Shown: positions 9,470 through 17,465 of the stretch, piece by piece
How the letters are laid out: the number at the start of each line of letters is the position of its first letter
Numbering within the stretch: position 1 is the stretch's first letter
Notes under the pieces: model-generated
Told to the model about the DNA's origin: nothing
Databases searched by the model: none
Seen by the model: only the letters and a program-made list of their open reading frames with translations
Program-made: the position numbers and the translations under genes
DNA from: Xanthomonas fragariae
GTDB taxonomy: Bacteria; Pseudomonadota; Gammaproteobacteria; Xanthomonadales; Xanthomonadaceae
Direction of reading: 5' to 3'
NCBI RefSeq assembly: GCF_017603965.1
Contig: NZ_CP071955.1
Span: 2,294,001 to 2,358,000 of the forward strand
DNA length: 64,000 nt

Positions 9470-10711
9470 TCAGCGATTTACCTGCGCATATAGCGTGGAA
9501 CTCATCCCGAACAGCTTGATGAAGCCTTCGGCTTCTTCCACGCCCCAGTCGGCCGACTGCGCGTAAGTCGCGCCCTTGGCGTTGAGCAGGTGCGGCGAAC
9601 GCACGGCCACCGCATCGACGCGGCCACCGCGGGTTTCCAGCGTGACTTCGCCGTTGACCTTGGACTGCGAGGACTTCAAAAACGCCTCGATATCGGTCTT
9701 GAGCGGGTCGTGATAGAAGCCTTCGTACACCAGCTCCACCCACTTTCGCGCCACGTCCGGCTTGAAGCGGTTCTGCTGTTTGGTCAGCACCGCATCTTCC
9801 AGCGCGCGGTGTGCGGTCAACAGCGAGATCAGGCCCGGCGCTTCGAACACGATGCGGCCCTTCAAGCCGACCACGGTATCGCCGGTGTACACGCCACGGC
9901 CCACACCGTACTGCGCGAACAAGGTGTTGAGTTTGGCCAAGATCTTCGCGCCCGGCAGGGGCTTGCCATCCAGTTCGACCGCCTCGCCTTCGACGAATTT
10001 CAGCGTCACCGTCAGCGCCTCGGTCGGCCACGCGCTACGCGGCGCGCACCAGCCACGTGCCCCCTCCCCCGGTGCTTCCCAACGATCGATCTCGCCACCG
10101 GACATGGTCAGACCGAGCAGGTTCTCGTTGATGGTATAGGCCTGCTGCTTGGCACGCACACCGAAGCCGCGCGCTTCCAGATACTTCTGCTCGTAGGCGC
10201 GGGTTTGGGTGTGCTCTTTCTGGATCTCGCGGATCGGCGCAACGATCTGGTAATCGCCCAATGCCTTGACTGCCAGATCGAAACGCACCTGGTCGTTCCC
10301 CATGCCGGTGCAACCGTGCGCGATGATGCGCGTGCCCAGTTCTTCGGCGCGCTTGAGCGCGGCATCGACGATCAGATAACGGTCCGACACCAGCAACGGA
10401 TACTGGCCCTGGTACCCCTCGCCCGCCCACACGAACGGCTTGACGAAGCCTTCCCAGATCGCCGGACCGCCATCGACGGTGACATGGCTGACCGCACCGA
10501 GCTCGGCGGCGCGCTTCTCGATGAACTCACGCTCCTCGGCATTCACGCCGCCGGTATCGGCGAAGACGGTATGCACGGCATAACCACGCTCCTGCAGATA
10601 CGGAATGCAGAAGCTGGTGTCCAGGCCACCGGAGAAAGCCAGGACGATGTCCTTGCTGCCGGCAGTGGAGAGTAGGGAGTCGGGATTGGTTGAAGCGGTC
10701 TGCTGCGACAT
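9470..10711 (-). CDS. argG: Argininosuccinate synthase
   Basis: ATP-dependent condensation of citrulline and aspartate. 413 residues from the ATG at 10711 (MSQQTAS), which has GAGAG seven bases upstream. The N-terminal PP-loop reads [25 protein letters not shown] and YTINENLLG follow. The ATP motif and length fit the class related to E. coli ArgG rather than the shorter type. The 63-base spacer to argF' contains a degraded GAATCCC-type repeat. Confidence 0.97.
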   Translation of the reverse strand: MSQQTASTNPDSLLSTAGSKDIVLAFSGGLDTSFCIPYLQERGYAVHTVFADTGGVNAEEREFIEKRAAELGAVSHVTVDGGPAIWEGFVKPFVWAGEGYQGQYPLLVSDRYLIVDAALKRAEELGTRIIAHGCTGMGNDQVRFDLAVKALGDYQIVAPIREIQKEHTQTRAYEQKYLEARGFGVRAKQQAYTINENLLGLTMSGGEIDRWEAPGEGARGWCAPRSAWPTEALTVTLKFVEGEAVELDGKPLPGAKILAKLNTLFAQYGVGRGVYTGDTVVGLKGRIVFEAPGLISLLTAHRALEDAVLTKQQNRFKPDVARKWVELVYEGFYHDPLKTDIEAFLKSSQSKVNGEVTLETRGGRVDAVAVRSPHLLNAKGATYAQSADWGVEEAEGFIKLFGMSSTLYAQVNR

Positions 10712-10740
10712 GGGGGTCTCTCTGAAATTGACTAAGTTGG

Positions 10741-10790
10741 GTCGGGAGCCGGGTTCGCCGTTGCGAATCCCCAATCACGAATCCCGGCTG
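10741..10790. repeat. Degenerate GAATCCC-type intergenic repeat
   Basis: The argF'-argG spacer contains GCGAATCCCCAATC and CACGAATCCCGG, preceded by CGGGAGCCGGGTTCG. It resembles the heptamer array at 2088-2115 and the element at 36476-36546. No regulatory role is evident. Confidence 0.5.
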
Positions 10791-11800
10791 TCCTGGCCCA
10801 CCAGGGCAGCCATGATCGCTTTCTGCACATGCAGACGATTCTCGGCTTCATCGATGGCAATGCAGTTGGGCGAATCCATCACCGCATCGGTGGCCTTGAC
10901 GTTGCGACGCAGCGGCAGGCAGTGCGAGAACACGCCATTGTTGGTCAGCGCCATCTTGCGTTCGTCGACGATGAAGTGCTGGTACTGGTCGCGGATCGGC
11001 TTTTCCGGTTCCCAGTTGCCGAAGAACGCCAGCGCGCCCCAGCTCTTGGCGTAGACGACATCGGCGCCGGCATAGGCGCTGTCGATGTCGTGGCTGACCT
11101 GCAGCGAGCCGCCGTTTTCGGCCACGTTCTGCGCTGCCCAGTCCATATAGCGCCGATCCAGAATGTAGTCCGGCGTCGGGCACAGCAAGGTCACGTCCAT
11201 GCCCATGCGAGTAGCGATCGTCAACGCGGAGTTGGCCACCGCGGTGTTCAACGGTTTGGGGTGATAGGTCCAGGTCAGCAGATACTTCTTGCCGCGTAGA
11301 TCCGGAGTGCCGAAGTGCTGCTGCAGCGCGAGCGCGTGCGCCAACTCCTGGCATGGGTGGGTGATCGTCTCCATGTTGATCACCGGCACCGGCGAATACT
11401 CGGCGAAACTCTTGAGCACCTGGTCTTCGCGGTCCTTGGACCAATCGACGAACTTGGGAAACGCGCGCACGCCGATCAGATCGACATAACGGCCCAGTAC
11501 GCGCGCCACTTCGGCGATGTGCTCCTCGGTGTCGCCATCCATGACCGTGCCCAGATTGAACTCGATCGGCCACGCATCCTTGCCCGGCTGCAGCACGACG
11601 GCATGCCCGCCCAACTGGAACGCGCCCAGCTCGAAGCTGGTGCGGGTACGCATGGACGGATTGAAAAACACCAGTGCGATCGACTTGCCCTTCAGCTCGC
11701 TTCCCAGCTTGTTGCGTTTGAACAATGCGGCCTGGGTCAACAGCGCGTCCAGTTCGGCGCGGCTCCAGTCCTGCGTGTTCAAGAAGTGCTTCAGTGACAT
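10775..11800 (-). CDS. argF': N-acetylornithine carbamoyltransferase
   Basis: Transfers the carbamoyl group to N-acetylornithine, giving N-acetylcitrulline. 341 residues from the ATG at 11800. The carbamoyl-phosphate loop is FFNPSMRTRTSF (about 45-56) and the HCLPL motif is at 293-297. Residues described for the X. campestris enzyme occur at the same numbers: Trp77, Glu92 (which separates acetyl- from succinyl-ornithine enzymes, where it is Pro), Glu144 and Lys302 (carboxylated in the crystal structure). This supports the unusual acetylated route. It is the first structural gene of the operon, directly after the candidate attenuator. Confidence 0.96.
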   Translation of the reverse strand: MSLKHFLNTQDWSRAELDALLTQAALFKRNKLGSELKGKSIALVFFNPSMRTRTSFELGAFQLGGHAVVLQPGKDAWPIEFNLGTVMDGDTEEHIAEVARVLGRYVDLIGVRAFPKFVDWSKDREDQVLKSFAEYSPVPVINMETITHPCQELAHALALQQHFGTPDLRGKKYLLTWTYHPKPLNTAVANSALTIATRMGMDVTLLCPTPDYILDRRYMDWAAQNVAENGGSLQVSHDIDSAYAGADVVYAKSWGALAFFGNWEPEKPIRDQYQHFIVDERKMALTNNGVFSHCLPLRRNVKATDAVMDSPNCIAIDEAENRLHVQKAIMAALVGQDSRDS

Positions 11801-11904
11801 CGATCGATCCTTTGCTGCGTGCTTCTGCTGCGTGGTCCGCCAGGAGCGACGGGATGCGCGACATGCGCGTTTCTTGCGGTTGAAACTTTTGTGACGCCAA
11901 AACG

Positions 11905-11932
11905 AAAAAACCCAGCCTTGAGGCTGGGTTTT
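11905..11932 (-). terminator. Strong intrinsic terminator upstream of argF'
   Basis: On the minus strand the 5' arm AAAACCCAGCC (11932-11922), loop TCAA and 3' arm GGCTGGGTTTT form an 11-bp stem followed by a T-run ending at 11905. It lies 104 bases before the argF' start, in the leader, so it would stop transcription before the arg genes unless prevented from forming. It could also end the mRNA of the gene at 12112-12627. Confidence 0.85.
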
Positions 11933-11959
11933 CAACAACGGAACGGCTAAACGACCCGG

Positions 11960-12061
11960 TTACCCAGCGAAGATGTGGGATTCCGGCCGGCGGGCACGCG
12001 AGGTAGTGCCGGAGGCCATCGGAGCGGCGCTGGTGTCGTGCTGAAAAGCGTTCGATTGCAT
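11960..12061 (-). CDS. Candidate 33-residue arginine leader peptide
   Basis: Small ORF, ATG at 12061 and TAA at 11962-11960, with GAGG 11-14 bases before the start. Residues 21-25 read S-R-A-R-R (codons TCG CGT GCC CGC CGG). There are no other Arg codons in the peptide. The stop codon lies 28 bases before the terminator stem and inside the GCTGGGT segment that can pair with it. The position, ahead of an arginine operon, matches classical leader peptides. It could instead be a chance ORF in the spacer. A weak -35/-10 pair (TTGCGC 12099-12094, GAGGAT 12076-12071, 17-base spacing) is possible but unconvincing. Confidence 0.5.
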   Translation of the reverse strand: MQSNAFQHDTSAAPMASGTTSRARRPESHIFAG

Positions 12062-12111
12062 AGGGCGCGAATCCTCGCACGCATGCGGGCACGGCGCAAC
12101 CGCTGCGCATG

Positions 12112-12627
12112 TCATCGCGGCGGCGCGACGATGGCATCGGGAATGTACGGGGTCACCGAAACCCGGATGCGCAACCGGTTACCCGGATCTTCCGGCAACC
12201 GCGAGCGGTATTTGGTGCCCTTGTAAACGTAGTCCACGTCAAAAGCGATCGGGCGCCGGAACTCGCGTGGCACTTCCACTACCCGGCAGTTGCGGCGGGT
12301 GCTGGTCGGCGGCACCGCCACTACGGCGGCAGGCTCAGGGCGCCGCGAGAACACCTCCTTGACCGAATCCACCATGCGGTTGATGCGGCCTTCGTCTTCG
12401 GCTGAAGCGGCGGCTACCGACGCAACCTGCTCGGCCTGGCACTGTTCTTCGATACGCGTCGCGCGCAAGGTCTGGTAGACCGGCTCCACGTTAAGCACCT
12501 GCGCGTAGTCCAGCTTCACGTTCTCGATCACCACGACCCGATTCTTGGGGTCCGGCTCTGCCGCGTGCACCGAGACTGCTTGCCAGGCAAACACACACAG
12601 CAGCATGAAGAACGGAGAAGGTCGCAT
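12112..12627 (-). CDS. Secreted protein related to glycine-zipper envelope proteins, lacking the zipper
   Basis: 171 residues with a signal peptide (hydrophobic MLLCVFAWQAVSVHA, cleavage near AEP). The pattern Y.QVLNVEPVY...C..EQ at residues 41-67 and the C-terminal RRNCRVVEVP...DYVYKG.KYRSRLP.DPG..LRIRVSVTP resembles the flanks of 17-kDa/glycine-zipper 2TM envelope proteins. The Gly-rich membrane segment normally between them is replaced by a charged and Ala/Pro-rich stretch (about 68-110). Probably periplasmic. Function unknown. It is read in the same direction as the arg operon and ends 50 bases before the leader ORF. Confidence 0.7.
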   Translation of the reverse strand: MRPSPFFMLLCVFAWQAVSVHAAEPDPKNRVVVIENVKLDYAQVLNVEPVYQTLRATRIEEQCQAEQVASVAAASAEDEGRINRMVDSVKEVFSRRPEPAAVVAVPPTSTRRNCRVVEVPREFRRPIAFDVDYVYKGTKYRSRLPEDPGNRLRIRVSVTPYIPDAIVAPPR

Positions 12628-12783
12628 CAGTAGCAGGAGGGCGCAGCAAGGCAGTACGTGAGTGTATGGAGCTTGCGATCACCTGGGCTGAACGCAACCC
12701 ATCCGGTTGCCTTGCCTGGCTGCGGGTTCGCCATCCTGCCGCAACGGGCTAGAATCGCACGGTTACCTTTTTTCCAGATGCCG

Positions 12784-14199
12784 ATGAGCCTGCGCCTGCA
12801 CAACACCCTGACGCGGCGGGTCGAGCCGTTCGCGCCGCTCGATCCGTCCGGTCCCACGCTGTATGTGTGCGGCCCCACCGTCTACAACTATGCGCACATC
12901 GGCAACGCACGCGGCCCGGTGGTGTTCGACGTGCTGGCCGCGCTGCTGCGGCGCCGTTACGGCACGCTGCGCTACGCGCGCAACATCACCGACGTGGACG
13001 ACAAGATCAACGCCGCCGCGCAGGCGCAGGGCGTGCCGATCTCGACCATCACCGATCGCTTCGCCGCGATCTATCGGCAGGACATGGCCGCGCTCGGCGT
13101 GGTGCCGCCGGACATCGAACCGGAAGCCACTGCGCATATCCCGCAGATCGTGGCGATGATCGAGCAATTGATCGCCAATGGGCATGCCTACGCCGCTGAA
13201 GGCCATGTGCTGTTTGCGGTGGCAAGCTTCGACGGTTACGGCAAGCTGTCGCGCCGCGATCCGGACGAAATGCTTGCCGGCGCGCGCGTCGATGTAGCGC
13301 CATACAAGCGCGAACCCGGCGACTTCGTGCTGTGGAAGCCCTCCAGCGACGACCTGCCCGGCTGGGACTCGCCATGGGCGCGCGGCCGCCCAGGCTGGCA
13401 TATCGAATGCTCTGCAATGGCCGCGGCGCATCTGGGTCCGACCATCGACATCCATGCCGGCGGCGTGGACCTGCAGTTCCCGCACCACGAGAACGAGATC
13501 GCGCAGAGCGAGTGTGCGCATGGCGGCGCCACCTTTGCGCGGTTCTGGCTGCACAACGGCATGCTCAATTTCAGCGGCGCCAAGATGAGCAAGTCGCTGG
13601 GCAACATCGAAACCGTGCACGACCTGATCGCCAAGCATCCGCCAGAGGCGCTGCGCTACGCTTTGTTGAGCGCGCATTACCGGCAGCCGCTAGATTGGTC
13701 GGATGGATTGATCGAGCAAGCCAAGAACACGCTGGACCGATTGTATGGCACGTTGCGCGATCTGCAGGACGTGCCGGCCACCGCGACGATTCCGGCGGCA
13801 GTCGAGGCCGCACTGGACGATGACCTCAACACACCGCAGGCGCTGGCCGAAGTGGCGCGCATCGCCACTGAGGCGCGCAAGGCCACGGAAATTCTCGATA
13901 GGGCGCGATTGAAATCGGAGCTGCTTGGAGCCGGGTTGACGCTTGGGCTACTGCGGCAGGAACCTTCAGCATGGTTCCAGCGAGGCCCTGGTGTTTCTGG
14001 TGCTGTCACAGTGGGCTTGGCGCCCACGGGGGGGAAGCTACAGTCGTTGGATGACTACGTTGCGGAAAAAATTTCCGAACGAACAGCCGCGAAAAAAGCC
14101 AAAGATTTCGCCCGCGCCGACGCCATCCGCGAACAACTCGCCGACGAAGGCATCGTGCTCGAAGACACCGCGCAAGGCGTGCGCTGGAAGCGCGCATGA
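12784..14199 (+). CDS. cysS: Cysteinyl-tRNA synthetase
   Basis: Class I aminoacyl-tRNA synthetase charging tRNA-Cys. 471 residues from ATG 12784 (ATG 12778 is also in frame). Visible are the zinc-binding Cys in [15 protein letters not shown], which also contains the HIGH-like motif, the GWHIECSAM and [13 protein letters not shown] zinc ligands, and the KMSKS loop (AKMSKSLGN). Between about residues 400 and 425 a Gly/Val/Pro-rich stretch ([20 protein letters not shown]) separates the LLGLL-type helix from [20 protein letters not shown]. It looks like an insertion relative to typical homologues, in a surface region away from the active site. Confidence 0.96.
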   Translation: MSLRLHNTLTRRVEPFAPLDPSGPTLYVCGPTVYNYAHIGNARGPVVFDVLAALLRRRYGTLRYARNITDVDDKINAAAQAQGVPISTITDRFAAIYRQDMAALGVVPPDIEPEATAHIPQIVAMIEQLIANGHAYAAEGHVLFAVASFDGYGKLSRRDPDEMLAGARVDVAPYKREPGDFVLWKPSSDDLPGWDSPWARGRPGWHIECSAMAAAHLGPTIDIHAGGVDLQFPHHENEIAQSECAHGGATFARFWLHNGMLNFSGAKMSKSLGNIETVHDLIAKHPPEALRYALLSAHYRQPLDWSDGLIEQAKNTLDRLYGTLRDLQDVPATATIPAAVEAALDDDLNTPQALAEVARIATEARKATEILDRARLKSELLGAGLTLGLLRQEPSAWFQRGPGVSGAVTVGLAPTGGKLQSLDDYVAEKISERTAAKKAKDFARADAIREQLADEGIVLEDTAQGVRWKRA

Positions 14200-14284
14200 C
14201 CCTGTGTTTTCCCATCGGGAGAAAAGTGGCGCGTAGCGCCGGATGAGCGTGCGCCTCGGAGATAGTCGATCGTCGGCCATGGCA

Positions 14285-14362
14285 AACGCGTCGCCACGCG
14301 CCAGCCAAGTCAAACCACCAGTAGCCTCCACCCTTCATCACACGTGCGCGTGGCGACGCGTT
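14285..14362. repeat. Perfect 17-bp inverted repeat, cysS-sufE spacer
   Basis: AACGCGTCGCCACGCGC at 14285-14301 is exactly complementary to 14346-14362, with a 44-base loop. No T-run follows, so this is not a standard terminator. The spacer (14200-14450) has no gene. The repeat could be a REP-like or decayed mobile palindrome, or an mRNA structure between cysS and sufE. Confidence 0.8.
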
Positions 14363-14450
14363 CATTTAACTGCGAGCGCCTCAGGTCGATCGCGGCGCCC
14401 CCCTTTCCCGCAGGGTGAAGGGCTATCACCGAATGATTCTGGATTTTTTA

Positions 14451-14888
14451 ATGACCAACTCCCCTTTCCCGCTCGAAGCCACCGCCGTCGAAGCGCAGGC
14501 CACCATTGCCGAAGAATTCTCTTTCTTTGGCGACTGGTCCGAGCGCTATCAGTATCTGATCGATCTGGGCCGCAAGCTGCCCGAGTTCCCCGAACAGTGG
14601 AAGACCGAAGAACATCGTTTGTATGGTTGCCAGTCGATGGTGTGGATCGTGCCGGAAGGCAATGCCGAGCGCCTGGACTTCCATGCAGTCAGCGATTCGA
14701 CAATCGTCTCCGGGCTGATCTATCTCGCATTGCGTGTGTATTCCGGGCGTAGCGCGCAGGAGATCCTGGCCACCGAGCCGGACTACATCGCCGGGATTGG
14801 ATTGGCCAAGCATCTGTCGCCGACCCGCAGCAATGGCCTGGCCGCGATGCTGGCCTTCATTCGCGACACCGCGCGCGCGCAGCAGTGA
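14451..14888 (+). CDS. sufE: SufE-family cysteine desulfuration protein
   Basis: 145 residues from ATG 14451 (ATG 14433 is an alternative). SufE accepts persulfide sulfur from a SufS-type cysteine desulfurase for Fe-S cluster assembly. The conserved active Cys is in RLYGCQSMVW, preceded by the typical DWSERYQYLIDLGRKLPEFP, and followed by LKxLSPTRSNG-like LAKHLSPTRSNG. The stop codon overlaps the GTG start of the MFS gene. No suf cluster is adjacent, so this is an orphan SufE. Confidence 0.93.
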   Translation: MTNSPFPLEATAVEAQATIAEEFSFFGDWSERYQYLIDLGRKLPEFPEQWKTEEHRLYGCQSMVWIVPEGNAERLDFHAVSDSTIVSGLIYLALRVYSGRSAQEILATEPDYIAGIGLAKHLSPTRSNGLAAMLAFIRDTARAQQ

Positions 14889-16132
14889 GCCCGCCGATGA
14901 AGCCCGCCGCCTCGCTGCGCACGCTGTTCGCCTATCCGGGCTTCGGCCTGGTGCTGCTGTATCGCGTGGCGGCAATGCTGTCGTATCAGATCGTCGCGGT
15001 GACGGTCGGTTGGCATATCTACGAGATCACCCGCAACACGCTCTCGCTCGGGCTGATCGGGCTGGCGGAGATACTGCCGTTCTTCTGCATCGCGCCGTTT
15101 GCGGGCTACCTGGTCGATCACCTGCCACGCAGACGTCTGGGCACGATCGCGGTGCTGGGATTGGTCGCCACCGCGCTACTGCTATTGGCGATTACGTTCG
15201 GCTGGCTATCCATGCAAGGCGTGTGGCCGATCTACGCGGCCATCGCACTGACCGGTGCAGCACGCTCGTTTCTGTCGCCGGTTTACAACGCATTGTTTGC
15301 GCGTACGCTGCCGCGCGAGGCATTCGCACGCGGCGCCAGCATCGGCAGCGTCACCTTCCAGGCCGGCATGGTGATCGGCCCGGCGCTGGGCGGTGTGCTG
15401 GTCGGCTGGGGAGGTAAGGGCCTGGCCTACGGCGTTGCCGCAAGCGTGGGGTCAGTAGCGATTCTGGCCTTGGCGGCGTTGCGCGTCAGCGAGCCGGTCA
15501 ACAAAGGCCCGCGCGCGCCGATCTTCAGCAGCATCGCCGAAGGTGCACAGTTCGTGCTGTCCAACCAGATCATGTTGGGCGCCATGGCGCTGGACATGTT
15601 TTCAGTGTTGTTGGGCGGCGCGGTGTCGATGCTCCCCGCCTTCATCCACGACATCCTGCACTACGGCCCGGAAGGCCTGGGCATCCTGCGCGGCGCACCG
15701 GCGCTGGGCTCGATCGTGGTGGGCGTGTGGCTGGCGCGGCACCCGCTGCAGCGCAATGCCGGGCGCATCCTGATGTTGTCGGTGGCCGGCTTTGGACTGT
15801 GTACGATCGCGTTCGGGCTGTCGCGGCACTTCTGGTTGTCGGGGGCAATTTTGCTGATCTACGGCATGTGCGACGGTGTGTCGGTCGTGGTGCGTCAGAC
15901 CATCCTGCAGCTCGCTACGCCGGACGCGATGCGTGGCCGGGTCTCATCGATCAACGGCATTTTCATCGGCTCCTCCAACGAGCTGGGCGCTTTCTATGAC
16001 GGCGTGATGGCGCGCTTGGTCGGCTTGGTACCAGCGGTGGTGATCGGCGGCTGCGTTACCCTGGGCGTGGTGGCAACCACTGCATGGAGGGCACCGCGCT
16101 TGCGCAAGCTGGATCTGCGCGACTTGCAGTGA
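14885..16132 (+). CDS. MFS transporter of the EntS-like (MFS_3) group
   Basis: 415-residue integral membrane protein with about 11-12 hydrophobic segments, DxxPRRR-like loop DHLPRRR between helices 2 and 3 and the late DAMRGRVSSINGIFIGSSNELG block seen in EntS-type exporters. The start is a GTG at 14885 overlapping the sufE stop (GTGA); an ATG at 14897 is possible. The substrate is unknown; relatives export siderophores or drugs. Its downstream terminator appears to have been split by the IS element. Confidence 0.88.
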   Translation: MSPPMKPAASLRTLFAYPGFGLVLLYRVAAMLSYQIVAVTVGWHIYEITRNTLSLGLIGLAEILPFFCIAPFAGYLVDHLPRRRLGTIAVLGLVATALLLLAITFGWLSMQGVWPIYAAIALTGAARSFLSPVYNALFARTLPREAFARGASIGSVTFQAGMVIGPALGGVLVGWGGKGLAYGVAASVGSVAILALAALRVSEPVNKGPRAPIFSSIAEGAQFVLSNQIMLGAMALDMFSVLLGGAVSMLPAFIHDILHYGPEGLGILRGAPALGSIVVGVWLARHPLQRNAGRILMLSVAGFGLCTIAFGLSRHFWLSGAILLIYGMCDGVSVVVRQTILQLATPDAMRGRVSSINGIFIGSSNELGAFYDGVMARLVGLVPAVVIGGCVTLGVVATTAWRAPRLRKLDLRDLQ

Positions 16133-16185
16133 GTGGTAGCCAACAGACCACACTCCAACACAATGAATGACCCATAAAAAACCTC

Positions 16186-16195
16186 GCACAAAACG
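16186..16195. repeat. Left target-site duplication of the IS4-type element
   Basis: GCACAAAACG here matches GCACAAAGCG at 17456-17465 in nine of ten bases. The pair directly flanks the terminal inverted repeats. A 10-base duplication fits the IS4 family. Confidence 0.7.
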
Positions 16196-16227
16196 GTAAT
16201 TCTGTTCACTTAAGCAAATAGTCACCG

Positions 16228-16264
16228 AAAATCCGATATCAGACTTCTGGTATCGGATTTTTTT
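16228..16264 (+). terminator. Intrinsic terminator inside the IS left end
   Basis: AAAATCCGATA (16228-16238) pairs with TATCGGATTTT (16251-16261), followed by more T residues. It lies directly before the transposase start, so it would stop transcripts entering from the MFS gene. Confidence 0.8.
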
Positions 16265-17445
16265 GTGTCCCTTCAACAGCAGCTGTTCGACCTTGGCGAC
16301 CTGTTCAACTTCTCCGACCTGAGCACTTTTACGCAAAATATTCCGGTGGAGTGGGTGGCCAGCGCGCTGGAACTGTCTTCTCAGGCCAGTATCCGACGTC
16401 GGCGCCTTCCCAGTGATCAGGTGTTGTGGCTTGTTCTGGGCATGGCGTTGTTCCGTGACGAACCGGTGCACGAGTTCGCACGTCGTTTGAACATCTGTGC
16501 ACAAGGGCTGGCCTCAGAAGATCTGTTGGCGCGCAGCGGCGTCAGTCAGGCGCGCGCGCGACTGGGTGCCGATCCGGTCCACCACCTGTTTGCAACGACT
16601 GGGGCGCAATAGGGCGGCGAACGCTACCAAGGCGATGGATGGCAGGGATTGCAGGTCTTTACCGTGGATGGCGCGCTGCTGCGTACGCCAGACACCGAAG
16701 CACTGCGCGAACATTTTGGTTCCGGCAATCCCAGCACGGACCGTCAGACGCCATTTCCCATGCTGCGATTGGTTGCACTGATGAACGTACGCTCGCATGT
16801 CTTGCTCAATGCTCAGCTCGGTCTCTACCGCCGCAGCGAAATTCGCTTGAGCGAGCCGTTTTTACACTTCATTCCCGACCATTCGGTCACCTGGTTCGAC
16901 AAAGGGTTCTGGAGCGCTGATCTGTTGCTGTCGCTCGCCAATACTGGCACTGCACGCCACTGGCTGACACCAGCACGCAAGGACTTGGTGGCGGTACTGA
17001 CCTCGCTGCCTGCCACCACTTACAGCGCCAAGTCTGTCGCAACGCTTTACCAGCAGCGATGGGAAATCGAACTGGGTTTGCGCGACATCAAAAGCTCGAT
17101 GCAGCACAACGCAACGACCTTACGCAGCAAGAAGATCGACTTGGTGTACCAGGAGGTCTGGGGGTTGCTGCTGGCCTACAACATCATTGGACGTGAAGCC
17201 GGTCAGGCAGCTGTGGCGTTTGGCACAACGCCTGCGGACATCCGATTCACACCGGTCTGCCAGTACATCGCAGTGCAACTCATCGTGATGGCCGCAGCCA
17301 ATCCGGCTTCCGCCACAGGAAGACGCCTATCCCAACTTCGCTCAGGCATCGCGAGCCTGTTCCTCGAATGCCTACGCGGCCAAGGACGGTGAAGATCTCG
17401 AAGACCCGCTATCCGGTAGATCGAAAGGCTGCTCCGCTTAAGTGA
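16265..17445 (+). pseudogene. IS4-family transposase, broken
   Basis: The GTG at 16265 opens an N-terminal IS4-type domain (QQQLFDLGDLF..., RRRRLP.DQVLWLVLGMALFR) and continues in the same frame into a DDE domain (VDGALLRTPDT, TWFDKGFWSADLLL, YQQRWEIELGLRDIK). Three lesions are visible. An amber TAG replaces a probable Trp codon at 16610-16612 (codon 116). The segment between PARKDL and VLTSLP around 16985 appears about 45 residues short compared with intact relatives I recall. The C-terminal KISKTRYPVDRKAAPLK tail lies in another frame after about 17365, ending in the right inverted repeat. The family is secure. Confidence 0.88.
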
Positions 17446-17455
17446 ACAGCATTAC

Positions 17456-17465
17456 GCACAAAGCG
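17456..17465. repeat. Right target-site duplication of the IS4-type element
   Basis: GCACAAAGCG, nine of ten identical to 16186-16195. Joining the outer flanks restores a hairpin (AAAACCTCGC ... GCGGGGCTTTT), so the target was probably a terminator loop. Confidence 0.7.

Larger units (their letters stand above)
11905..12061 (-). promoter_or_regulatory. Candidate arginine attenuator (leader peptide plus alternative hairpins)
   Basis: Four-segment layout on the minus strand. Segment 1: CCAGCG at 12033-12028, within the leader ORF. Segment 2: GCTGGGT at 11968-11962, spanning its last codons and stop. Segment 3: ACCCAGC at 11929-11923, the 5' arm of the terminator. Segment 4: the terminator 3' arm. 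Segment 2 is a perfect 7-base complement of segment 3, and segment 1 is a 6-base complement of CGCTGG in segment 2. The Arg codons end 24 bases before segment 2, so a ribosome stalled there would leave segment 2 free to block the terminator, while one reaching the stop codon would cover it. The function is inferred; the complementarity is seen directly. Confidence 0.6.
16196..17455 (+). mobile_element. IS4-family insertion sequence, inactive
   Basis: A 1260-bp element bounded by 20-bp terminal inverted repeats with one mismatch (16196-16215 and 17436-17455; core CTGTTCACTTAAGC is perfect). It is flanked by a 10-bp direct repeat with one mismatch and carries one broken transposase gene. A strong hairpin terminator just inside the left end (16228-16264) would block read-in transcription, a known property of IS4/IS10-like elements. 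The mismatches and coding lesions show it is not a recent active copy. Confidence 0.85.

Noticed and set aside
10741..10790. tRNA-like GGTTCG near GAATCC
   Set aside because: No acceptor stem or anticodon arm can be drawn; it belongs to the GAATCCC repeat family.
11801..11938. 46-codon extension of argF'
   Set aside because: It reads through the terminator hairpin and is not part of transcarbamylases; the ATG at 11800 gives the known length and residue numbering.
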